From NCBI GenBank assembly GCA_916613615.1, contig OU744731.1:13150726-13214725 (forward strand): a DNA stretch of 64,000 nucleotides, written 5' to 3'. This DNA comes from Steromphala cineraria (Eukaryota > Mollusca > Gastropoda > Trochida > Trochidae). Shown here piece after piece: positions 48,354-59,560 of the stretch. The notes beneath the pieces are model-generated. The model did no database searches and was not told where the DNA came from. It saw nothing but the letters and a program-made list of their open reading frames with translations. A program made the position numbers and the translations under genes. Numbering within the stretch: position 1 is the first letter of the stretch; the number at the start of each line of letters is the position of its first letter.

Positions 48354-48793
48354 CATCCTGCTACATCAGTGTATATGTCTCTGCCTGTGCTACAACCTAT
48401 CCCCTGATAGTCTCCTTTAGTCTTCTGCCGTAGCTCTATATTAACAAGCCAATCAAATAGTGCCCTTTCAGCGACAGCGGCAAACTGATTTCTTGGCTTC
48501 GTTCCGCGTGCTCACCTTGTGATTTAAATTAACCAATGGGAGTGCTATTAGAAAATAAATCTGATTCTCATTGCGAGCTCCCTATAAGCTCCAAATCACA
48601 CTCTCTTAGATTTCCAAGTGCGACATCACTAGACAACAGTACGTATGGAGTTCAAAATAGTTTGACTGAAAACAGACAGGCTATAAATAGCGCTGAGCGA
48701 CTACCCGTCAGCTATACGACAGAATACTATAGAAGGATATCAGGGGATATGTTGTAGCACAGGCGGAGACATATACGCTGATGTAGCAGGATG
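48354..48793. mobile_element. 440-bp MITE with about 74-bp terminal inverted repeats
   Basis: The first 74 bases (starting CATCCTGCTACATCAG) match the reverse complement of the last 74 at 66 positions; in the outer 56 only three differ. The core is less AT-rich and holds CpG sites, a TATAAATA stretch near 48681 and a CCAAT near 48451. The open frame at 48536-48757 runs into the right TIR and is not a gene. Target-site duplication was not resolved. Superfamily unknown. Confidence 0.87.
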
Positions 48794-48799
48794 AACAAT

Positions 48800-51365
48800 G
48801 GAATATAAAAGTGGTTTAAGTGATCACCAATGTTTTTAGCATCTTGCAATTCTGATGAATTCTAGAAGAGTTCCACCTTAAGGGGATTTAATACAAAAAA
48901 TTAAAAGATGATGGAAGGTAATAGTAAATGTAAATGATCATCATAATTGAAGGTTTCAAGCCTCAAAATGGATCACCTCTTGTTCTTTCAAAATGTTTAA
49001 CATCCGTGAGTTGTTTAAGGTCACAAATGCCAAACTCAATCAATTGTGTCATTTGATCATAATTATCAAGTGTTGCAGGATTGTAACATTTAAAAACGCA
49101 CTGTAACCGGTGAATTTGGCTTCTAAAAACATATATGACTGTTGAAGGACAAGTTCTTATGGATATAACTTCTCTATTGCAAGAACATCGTTATCAAGCA
49201 AGTGATGCTGGACATGATTGTTGGAGAGAATATATACATATAGATTGAAAATAGTTTATACAATTGAGTAGTTTGATGTACTAGGACTTAATTACTAGGT
49301 TTATACAAAGGTATATATGTTAAACGGTGTTAGTATCTACAGCGAAACTACGCATTTCATGCAATAAAGAAGTTGACTATCCATAGCTTGTTCTTCTTCA
49401 TCAACCAGTTTCTAAATGCCTCTCAAAGAAGATATATGACTGTTATAAGATTTTCATTAAAAACAAGAATTTATCATTTAATTACCTTTTTGGGATGACT
49501 ATGTGAGACTTAAAAAACAGTAAATCATTTATATCATTACGTTTGTTTGAGATATATGTGCTGAAAATCAAGGAGTCACTCTTTAAATGTTCCCAATTTT
49601 GGTAAAAATGTCAGAATTCTCATAAAAGCCTATCCACTGGAAATTATGATTGTTTCAGCTAGTGCAAAGACATTTTTCTTTCACTATTGATCATTAAGAT
49701 TTTACCTTAACAACTAGACTATTGGAAAATTTATCAAGTATCGACATCTTTTGCATTTAGATTACACAAAACCTAATGATAAGGACAATAAATCTTTATT
49801 TATTTGTTCTTATAAGAGACAGTGTGAAAAACTTTTGAATTGATAAAATGAATGAGATCTTTCATTGCTTTTTGAACATTCTATTAGACAAGTATGAGAA
49901 ATAGAACAACATTTATTCAGATAAAGATGAGAAACTTGTCAAGGGTTTTTCAAATAATGATGAACCTCTAAAATTCCCAAATCTTTATGACATGCAATCC
50001 TGGCCCATATTGTGTTTTTTATATCTATGAGTCTGAATTACTTCTACTTGAAAGAAATGCACTGAATAGCCTTCAAAATCCAGATTTTGATTTCAACTTA
50101 AACAATCTTGTACCCAAATGAAAACGTTATTTTCTTTGAAATAAATCAAAGAATTTATCATATACTAAAATACTTTTTCTAATTTCTTTACCTACTTTAT
50201 CATGAATCTGAAATATAAATCCTGAATTGAGATAATTTATATAAGGTTTATAAATGTCCACAGTGAGTGCTGCAGTAATTTAAAAGCTATTGGAGAAAAG
50301 TTGAGTTGAGTTTGTGATATTATGTTATATATATATGTTACAAAGCTTCTGAACACAAATTTGGATATTTTTGTGGATTTGTAGAACAATCATGTTCTCA
50401 TCACTTACTGTATAAGAAATTAGCATTCATTCTATAACACATGGGTTATAGGATATAAACATTTTGGGCGTTAGGTTGTATCTGAAATGTCCATTATGTT
50501 TTCATCTCAGATTAGAATATATCCCACCGTACTATTGTATTTCAACGAATATGAACAAGTTTTATACACTTTTAACATGCACTAAGAAAAATAGTTTTGT
50601 TAAATATTGCTTAGTTCATTTAAGAAGCATTATGTTTGAGAGACGTTAGAGAAAATATACATCTGTCACACAAGACATCGGTCTATGGCCTTTATACCGA
50701 ATAAAAGAATCGAATTGAACATGAGTTTAAGCAACACTGGGTTCCCAAAATGCTAATTCTTTTAATGTTCTTATTGAATTTTCATTTCAAAATATTATTA
50801 CAAATAACATGATATACACCATAAAATTAGCCAATAATAACTATTTTGGTCACAACTTTGCCCACATGACCGACTGAACTAGACCTAGTTTACTTGTTGA
50901 CCAACCATTGCTCCAAGAGCAGCCTTCCTGAAAGAGCTCTGCTTCTGAGAATGTTTTGTGTTTTGACATTTATGACAATTAATGATTTGCTTGTACCAAG
51001 TAGCCTCAGATCATTTGCTTCCACTGAAAGAAGGTTGACAATATATTGTGTAAAACTTCCCTTCTGGCTACAGTGCCTATTCTTTTTCTCAAGGAAGGTT
51101 TGGTTCCTATTCAGATGAGATTGAGAATAGTACATCAACAATATTTACCATTATTGATCGAGTCTTTCATGGAACCGAAGGTGATGATTGCTTCCAAATC
51201 ATAAAAAAGTGCCTTTTATCAATCCTCATTGAATATCTTTACTTTGTGACTGCATGACTCTTGGTACGCTGGAGAAGCAATACTCAACTACGGGTTAATG
51301 CCCCTGGAAAGGAAGATGATGATGTGTAAATTTGACTTTCTTATTAGATTTTCTCTGTACTATTT
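48800..51365. other. Intergenic DNA, overlapping open frames near 51.0 kb
   Basis: Mostly featureless AT-rich DNA. Around 50890-51141 both strands are open for 74-83 codons in overlapping frames. The minus-strand version contains QYIVNLLSVEANDLRLLGTS and ends in TAA. Neither has an ATG with splice or poly(A) support, so I leave it unassigned. Confidence 0.4.
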
Positions 51366-51369
51366 ATAT

Positions 51370-52586
51370 TACCGTATATGACCGGGTATAAGCCGAGAAT
51401 TTGAGACCAGAAATTAGGGGGTCAGAGAGGGGGGTCGGCTTATACCTGAGATATATGATTCAGATGAAAAAAATCAAGAGACCAAGCTCGAGTATCGGTC
51501 ACAGCCCAGCGAGTTAGCGAGTCGATGTTTACACAGGAAGCAACATATATGCGCAATCATCGAGGTTATTTCTATATTGAACTTGTAAAATAAAAATACT
51601 TTTGTTGTGTTGTTGTTTTTAATAAAAATACAAAGAGAAGTTGATAAAGATATATTAATATCGAATATTCAAGCAACCTTATCGTCTTGTTGGATTTCGG
51701 CAGATCGATGTGGCTTCACTCGCATCAACGATCGGCAATTGAACCCGGTTTTTCAAATATTATCAAGAGTTATCACTTCAAAAGGCTTGTTGTCCATTTT
51801 AAAGTGTTAATAAGACATATTTCCAAACTTATCAATCATATCTTATCAAAATTCGATCAAATATTTGTCAAAGATACACTCGTGAAAGCACAATGTTTTA
51901 CATTACTTTGAATTTCAATCGTAATTGCGTGACGACATATAACATTCCTTATATAATTTTTTGCTCATGGTCATACTTTTGATCTTTATTCTCGACTTTT
52001 ATATACACAAATATTTCAATTAACTGCATGTTAATTTCGAAAAAATAAAATATCGAAAACATGACAGAAAATCTGGTATATTTACACATTTAATGTTGTA
52101 TCGACAAAATGTTGTCATGAAATTATTACGACCACGTTTTATGTTTCGTAGATATTTTTTAAACCGACTTGCTGATTGGTTGACCTACATAATTTAGCCA
52201 ATGAAAAGGCTTGTAACAAATATCTCATTTCCAGCAAACACTTCATGCACCAAGGGTTGTTGACTGTCGTTCGTTAACAATTTGTCGAGAATAATATGTA
52301 ATATGATTAAAACAAACAACAAACACCGTAAGTGAACACTAATAATTTCTTTTATAGGTTTTAAAAATAGTATACATCTTAAAATTAACGTGTCATTTGA
52401 TGATTCTTGAGCTTGTAGTTTCAATGCAACTGGCATCACATCGACTAGCATGCTGTCGGCAAAGTAGAACTGCGAGGAGGGGGGTCGGCCTATACATGAG
52501 ATACTTGGTTTTGACTGGAATTTGGGGGGTTGAGAAAGGGGGTCGGCTTATATGCGGGGTCGGCTTATACCCGGTAATATACGGTA
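51370..52586. mobile_element. 1.2-kb TIR DNA element, TA-flanked, non-autonomous
   Basis: The element at 51372-52584 begins CCGTATATGACCGGGTATAA and ends TTATACCCGGTAATATACGG, with one mismatch between the termini, and sits between TA dinucleotides. Subterminal G-runs (GGGGGTCGGCTTATA) occur at both ends, repeated inside the right end. Frames at 51607-51810 and 51687-51911 (67 and 74 codons) show no DDE/D transposase features. It is therefore a long non-autonomous or decayed copy. The MITE at 41757-42086 keeps its ends and about 270 bases of its right side. Confidence 0.9.
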
Positions 52587-53400
52587 CTAAGGCAAAGTAT
52601 CATTGCAAGAAATTTTGAAGTTTTATGAAAATCTTTTTCAGTCAACAAGAATATATAAATATGTTCAAGTATTAAAATAGTTTAAACTATGATTCTGCAT
52701 TTACTTAGTGACAAAAAGTAAATTTGACGTTTTTATATCAGATTTTCTCAGATTATTGAATTCTTCAGGCAAAACATCTTTCACTGAGCTGTACTATGTG
52801 TAGAAGTACAAGTGAAGCATATTCCTGATCAATGAACTGCATATCATGAGTTGACTGGACTGATTTATAGTTCTAATATCCCTTCACACAATAACAGACC
52901 TAATTAAGGTACTGCCTGAGGTCCATAAATCATGACGTGACCTTGACCTTGTAATGTCTGATGGACCTTCATCTGCCTGTGTGAATAGAGTTGGATATTT
53001 CTGGCATATAGAGAGAATTTAAAATTTCATTGCCAAAAACTAAAACAATAAAGAAGTAATTACAAATTGATTTTCATACACTCTATGGTTAGGGATAGTA
53101 AAATCTGCAACAAGGTTCTATTACTCTATATAAATGATCATGGCTCTTAATTCTTATTCTAAGGCTAAGATAGTATAGATAACTTGTCTAAATCTTCTTT
53201 TATCAAGGATGGACATCATCTCTTCATAATGGGTTGATATTTGTATAAAAGCATCCAATGATGATGATGACATCAATCATTAAATATCATTCTGTCACTT
53301 CTGCTATCATGCATTTTACAAAACCTTTCTAAAAAATCCATAGATATTCTTTCAATCCATTTGATTTGTAAGCCAATTTTTACGACAATACTCAAAAATG

Positions 53401-53470
53401 TAATAAATATCGTCTTGTGATTTGTCCTTGACCTAATCAATTCTGACTGACGCCAATCTGTTGCTGGAAG
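53401..53470 (+). repeat. Dispersed repeat family D, copy 1
   Basis: CCTTGACCTAATCAATTCTG followed by GTTGCTGGAA matches three other sites in this window: 54482-54640, 63440-63522 and 63625-63780. This is the shortest copy. The 88-codon minus-strand frame at 53273-53539 overlaps it. Confidence 0.65.
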
Positions 53471-54481
53471 TAAAAATTGCAGCATGGATGATGAATTGTT
53501 TATGCTTGTGCTAAGACTCATAAAGGAAGCAAATTGCATGGAAGGTAGCAGTGAAGAAACATTGTTTTAGGAACTGCATTTAAGGTTGTCGCAATGTTCT
53601 GAAATGTCATGAAGCTTTGCCATCTGACTGGGCCCTTATCAACCAACACTAACATTGCCAAAATATCTAACACTTAAAATTTCTTGTTTTACCAATATCC
53701 ATAAAACATGACTGAAATAGAAACAACTAGTCAAAGTCAAAAAGTTTATTGTACCTTAGGCCTCCGCCACTTATACAATAATCATTGATAATATATTCTC
53801 AATTCCAGTAGCTGCTGATGTCAACCAATAAAGGAGAAGGTCAATGAAAGATAAAAAGAAGATATTTATTCAGTTTTACATTCCAATAATTTCTTTGATG
53901 CATGCATTATAGAATTTGCGATGATCGAAGAAGATGAAGACAGTATTACGGATATATACAACTTATTAATTCAAGTTTGTGACATTTTGACTTAGATACT
54001 ATAATGTCGCTCTAAATGAGAATATAATGCCCCTGCTAGCAAAATGTCAGCTGTTTATTGCATATATATAAAGCTGAGCTTTTAACCTTTTTGCCAAAAT
54101 ATATGGTAAGGATACAAGGGTGAAGATGGGATATATCAAAGTGAAAATTGTAAACATTGAAAAGGAAGTTTAAAGGTTGTCACAGTCTTCTGTGACTTGT
54201 TACTTTATCATTGCTCCTTTCATATTAACACTTAAATATATGAGTTTCTAACATTTTAAAAATTTGGTATTCATCATTGATTGACAAAGATCTGATTTAC
54301 AGCTGACACTTTCACAGGAAGGCACAGTTGATGTTACAAAAAAAAGCATGAAAAACATTATGTCAATATGTTAAAAGTTACCTCTTATACAACTACACAC
54401 AACATTTTCTTCAATACTCAACAAACATCTTGTGTTATTCCCATTTGATTTACAGTTCAATATCTCTCACATTGATCCAAC

Positions 54482-54640
54482 CATAATAAATATCTCCTTC
54501 TGTTGATTTGGCCTTGACCTCTTCAGTTTCTGGTTGACCCCGTCTGCTGCTTGAATGCAGAAGTGATGTACAGGGGCAAATATTTCAGAGAAGTTTATTG
54601 GAGATTGGATGCTGCAGTTTGAATGACATTGCCAAGACAT
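54482..54640 (+). repeat. Dispersed repeat family D, copy 2
   Basis: Shares GAAGTGATGT, AGAGAAGTTTATTG, CAGATTGG-like and ATTGCCAAGAC blocks with 63625-63780. It lies immediately outside the inverted end sequence that begins at 54690. Confidence 0.75.
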
Positions 54641-54689
54641 GTCCAGGATTATAATGAAGAAATAAAAAGATCAATAAAAATATTGACAA

Positions 54690-54900
54690 TCCCTTACAAA
54701 AAATTTTAGTTAGCCACAATGGTGCAGCAACATTGCGGCGTATTGTTTTCTAGGAGCGAAACATTCACTTACAAGCGAAACGGTTGTGAAACGCAAGTGC
54801 TCGTTTAGATAAACATATGCAGCAATGTGACAATTAATAATTAGATGGAAAAAAAGTGAAAACATTGCCGCAAAGTTTTCACTTTTATGCATTGATAAAG
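54690..54900 (+). repeat. Left end of inverted pair, CCCTTA/GCAGCAACATTGC element
   Basis: CCCTTACAAAAAATTTTAGT then GTGCAGCAACATTGCGGCG matches, in reverse complement, sequence at 63226-63282. Inner parts contain AGCGAAACGGTTGTGAAACG and CATTGCCGCAAAG, which resemble the flank of the 24-bp minisatellite. A local hairpin GTGAAAAC/GTTTTCAC lies at 54856-54882. It may be a stand-alone MITE or one terminus of a large element ending at 63282. Confidence 0.6.
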
Positions 54901-54904
54901 AAAG

Positions 54905-55310
54905 ACAAAGACAACTGTATGCAATTCATTGCATTTATTGGGGTTGGTGTAATTAGCCGTAAATATAATCATAACCATTCATCATCATAACATTGTAATA
55001 GTTGTATAACATTCGATGTTCAAGGATATGTACCTGGATCATCATAACAATACAATATTCAATAAGCAGTTTCAGCTTAACACACAGGTTCAGCATGCCA
55101 TTTCACAATTATTACACGCTTGATTTATCCCAGTTGCACTAAAATGTATATGGCCTTCTTATTCATAATATAAAATATGTAATGATAATATGATATCAGA
55201 CTAGAAGCGACTGACTATAATGCTAATGAAAGGACTAATCAAACCATGTTCTAAGAACAATTAATAAGACCTATTTGAAATTTCATTCTATTGAGGTTGT
55301 TTTTCATGTC
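54905..55310. other. Spacer before the 0.75-kb tandem array
   Basis: AT-rich, with no feature recognised. Confidence 0.5.
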
Positions 55311-55316
55311 ATAACA

Positions 55317-58300
55317 AACTAAGTAAGTCTTGTGAGGAGAAGCTGTGAAGTTAAATCTCAATATTCGAATTATTCATAAAGGCATTGTTATTACAGATTT
55401 GAGATTAATTGAATCTCCTGCTGTTGGGCTCTCTAAGTAAACATCGCGATATCACACATTCATCCAACACATAATTTGGATATTCATCTGTTAATCATTT
55501 GAAATAAGGTTTAAAAATTTAATTTGGATTATCACTTTTAATAAATGTTATTATCCCCCTACATAAAAGATGTATGATATTGTAGTAAATAAAACCTGCA
55601 TGTTTTGCATTGTTATAACTTGTATCAACATTGTTTAAGATGTAAATGAATTAGTTACAGTGATAGAGATGAGTGGAGCTAAAATTTAGTATTAGCCAAT
55701 GACAAATGCATCCATTGTCCCTCTCTAAAAGCAGCATTGTTGATTGCTACCTTAAAAGGTAATTACTTCAAGGGTCATTAACTTTGATGTTATTTCAAGT
55801 TGTGATTTCCTGTTAATTTTCAAATCATTGACACTGACCATCATGTGTTGACGAGTTTGTTTGTTTAGTCTATTGTCAGTTATCTGTTAATTACTCAAAA
55901 CTTGTTAAATTCTTAATGACACCTGGTAGTTTGAAAATATATTCTGAATTAAAATGTGTTCGACAGGTTTTATGTTCTTTTTATTCAAAATTTAATCTAT
56001 ATTAATAATCATACATAGCAAACTAAGTAAGTCTTGTGAGGAGAAGCTGTGAAGTCAAATCTCAATATTCAAATTATTCATAAAGGGATTGTTATTACAG
56101 ATTTAAGATAAATTGAATCTCCTGCTGTTGGACTCTTTAAGTAAACATCAGGATATCACACATTCATCAAACACAACAGAAGTGTATAAATAATTTGGAT
56201 ATTCCCCTTTTAATCATTTGAAATAAGATTTATAAAATTTAATTTGGATTATCACTTTTAATAAATGTTATTATCCCCCTACATAAAAGATGTATGATAT
56301 TGTAGTAAATAAAACTTACATGTTTTGTATTGTTATAACTTGTGTCGACATTGTTTAAGATGTAAATGATTAGTTACAGTGATAGAGATGGGTGGAGCTA
56401 ATATTCAGTATTAGCCAATGACAAAAGCATCCATTATCCCTCTCTAAAAGCAGCATTGTTGATTGCTACCTTAAAAGGTATTTACTTCAAGGGTCATTAA
56501 CTTTGTTATTTTGCTATGAAAGGGATATCAGTTATACAATTAGTTGTTATTTCAAGTTGTGATTTCCTGTTAATTTTCAAATCATTGACACTGACCATCA
56601 TGTGTTGACGAGTTTGTTTGTTTAGTCTATTGTCAGTTATCTGTTAATTACTCAAGACTTGTTAAATTCTTAATGACACCTGGTAATTTGAAAATATATT
56701 CTGAATTAAAATGTGTTCGACAGGTTTTATGTTCTTTTTATTCAAAATTTAATCTATATTAATAATCATACATAACAAACTAAGTAAGTCTTGTGAGGAG
56801 AAGCTGTGAAGTTAAATCTCAATATTCGAATTATTCATAAAGGCATTGTTATTACAGATTTGAGATTAATTGAATCTCCTGCTGTTGGGCTCTCTAAGTA
56901 AACATCAGGATATCACACATTCATTAAACACAGAGAAGTGTACCGTACAAATAATTTGGCTATTCCTCTTTCAATCATTTGAAATAAGATTCAGATTATC
57001 ACTTTTAATAAATTTTATTATCCTCCTACATAAAAGATGTATGATATTGTAATAAATAAAACTGACATGTTCTGCATTGCTATAACTTGTGTCGACATTG
57101 TTTAAGATGTAAATGAATTAGTTACAGTGATAGAGATGGGTGGAGCTAATATTCAGTATTAGCCAATGACAAAAGCATCCATTATCCCTCTCTGAAAGCA
57201 GCATTGTTGATTGCTACCTTAAAAGGTATTTACTTCAAGGGTCATTAACTTTGTTATTTTGCTATGAAAGGGATATCAGTTATACAATTAGTTGTTATTT
57301 CAAGTTGTGATTTCCTGTTAATTTTCAAATCATTGACACTGACCATCATGTGTTGACGAGTTTGTTTGTTTAGTCTATTGTCAGTTATCTGTTAATTACT
57401 CAAGACTTGTTAAATTCTTAATGACACCTGGTAATTTGAAAATATATTCTGAATTAAAATGTGTTCGACAGGTTTTATGTTCTTTTTATTCAAAATTTAA
57501 TCTATATTAATAATCATACATAACAAACTAAGTAAGTCTTGTGAGGAGAAGCTGTGAAGTTAAATCTCAATATTCGAATTATTCATAAAGGCATTGTTAT
57601 TACAGATTTGAGATTAATTGAATCTCCTGCTGTTGGGCTCTCTAAGTAAACATCAGGATATCACACATTCATTAAACACAGAGAAGTGTACCGTACAAAT
57701 AATTTGGCTATTCCTCTTTCAATCATTTGAAATAAGATTCAGATTATCACTTTTAATAAATTTTATTATCCTCCTACATAAAAGATGTATGATATTGTAA
57801 TAAATAAAACTGACATGTTCTGCATTGCTATAACTTGTGTCGACATTGTTTAAGATGTAAATGAATTAGTTACAGTAATAGAGATGGGTGGAGCTAATAT
57901 TCAGTATTAGCCAATGACAAAAGCATCCATTATCCCTCTCTGAAAGCAGCATTGTTGATTGCTACCTTAAAAGGTATTTACTTCAAGGGTCATTAACTTT
58001 GTTATTTTGCTATGAAAGGGATATCAGTTATACAATTAGTTGTTATTTCAAGTTGTGATTTCCTGTTAATTTTCAAATCATTGACACTGACCATCATGTG
58101 TTGACGAGTTTGTTTGTTTAGTCTATTGTCAGTTATCTGTTAATTACTCAAGACTTGTTAAATTCTTAATGACACCTGGTAATTTGAAAATATATTCTGA
58201 ATTAAAATGTGTTCGACAGGTTTTATGTTCTTTTTATTCAAAATTTAATCTATATTAATAATCATACATAACAAACTAAGTAAGTCTTGTGAGGAGAAGC

Positions 58301-58990
58301 TGTAAAGTTAAATCTCAATATTCGAATTATTCATAAAGGCATTGTTATTACAGATTTGAGATTAATTGAATCTCCTGCTGTTGGGCTCTCTAAGTAAACA
58401 TCAGGATATCACACATTCATTAAACACAGAGAAGTGTACCGTACAAATAATTTGGCTATTCCTCTTTTAATCATTTGAAATAAGATTCAGATTATCACTT
58501 TTAATAAATTTTATTATCCTCCTACATAAAAGATGTATGATATTGTAATAAATAAAACTTACATGTTCTGCATTGCTATAACTTGTGTCGACATTGTTTA
58601 AGATGTAAATGAATTAGTTGCAGTGATAGAGATGGGTGGAGCTAATATTCAGTATTAGCCAATGACAAAAGCATCCATTATCCCTCTCTGAAAGCAGCAT
58701 TGTTGATTGCTACCTTACAAGGTATTTACTTCAAGGGTCATTAACTTTGTTATTTTGCTATGAAAGGGATATCAGTTATACAATTAGTTGTTATTTCAAG
58801 TTGTGATTTCCTGTCATTGACACTGACCATCATGTGTTGACGAGTTTGTTGGTATAGTCTATTGTCAGTCATCTGTTAATTATTAAAAACTTGTGAAGTT
58901 GCTAAGTAAGTGACATCTGTTTATTTGAAAACAAATAATCACTTAGTGTTTCACAGGTTCTATTTCCTTTTTATTCATTTTTATTCAAGA
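55317..58990 (+). repeat. Tandem array of about 0.75-kb units
   Basis: The unit start AACTAAGTAAGTCTTGTGAG occurs at 55317, 56021, 56778, 57526 and 58274, giving periods of 704, 757, 748 and 748 bp; the fifth unit decays after about 58.84 kb. Units 3 and 4 are almost identical, unit 5 differs at a handful of sites, and unit 1 lacks a segment (GCTATGAAAGGGATATCAGT) present in units 2-5. Each unit holds TTAGCCAATGACAAA, a CCAAT-type site. The repeated 60-codon frames at 56870 and 57618 are identical by duplication and begin at non-ATG codons. No function recognised. Confidence 0.95.
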
Positions 58991-58994
58991 CTTC

Positions 58995-59430
58995 ACATAC
59001 TTTGATACATTTATTGTAAACCAAGGTTTTTCTTTCTTGTTAATTCCAATTCTATCTTTTTTAATCAAAAGACTAATTTTATATTGTAAACCTGGTTGTA
59101 AAATGTAAAATTGATCTTTATGTCTATTGGATACTTACCTTCTATTTTTCATAAGTAATCAATTAATGGAAAAACTTCTTGAATAACAATTATAAAGGAA
59201 ATAAATGATTGTAAAAATGTCACTTAAAAGAAACACAATTATAACAATTGTGGCACTAAACAATAAACCTACAAAATATTTGTTAGATTTAAAAAGAAAA
59301 AAACTTTTATACTTATCATTATCAGCATGAACAAATTCAATAACAATTCAATTTCCAAGCTATAAAATAATACATTTTATCAAAACCCTCTGCATAACCA
59401 TCAGGCAAGTACTCTGTGCACTGTGCAATG
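58995..59430. other. Spacer, no feature seen
   Basis: AT-rich DNA between the tandem array and the promoter-like region. Confidence 0.5.
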
Positions 59431-59439
59431 CATTGTGCA

Positions 59440-59560
59440 TTAGCCAATCAGAATCAAGTTGGGCTGGACATTAGCCAATCAGAATCTCTGCAATATTTAG
59501 CTCTTTACCACTGCACAAGCCACATGCAAGAAGGAGGGAAGAAAGATGGCGTCTATCAAC
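59440..59560 (+). promoter_or_regulatory. Promoter-like region with two CCAAT boxes
   Basis: The sequence TTAGCCAATCAGAATC occurs at 59440-59455 and again at 59471-59486. The CCAAT cores (59444 and 59475) lie 31 bp apart, about three helical turns, in the same orientation, and match the NF-Y consensus (family knowledge). About 65 bp downstream AAGATGGCGTC (59543-59553) resembles a YY1 site, which in animals often sits near start sites. There is no TATA box. The first splice donor of a possible transcript follows at 59629. Confidence 0.45.

Noticed and set aside
48536..48757. 73-codon frame
   Set aside because: It lies within a MITE and runs into its terminal inverted repeat.
56870..57800. 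Two identical 60-codon frames
   Set aside because: Identity comes from the 748-bp tandem duplication; the starts are not ATG and the older units have changes.
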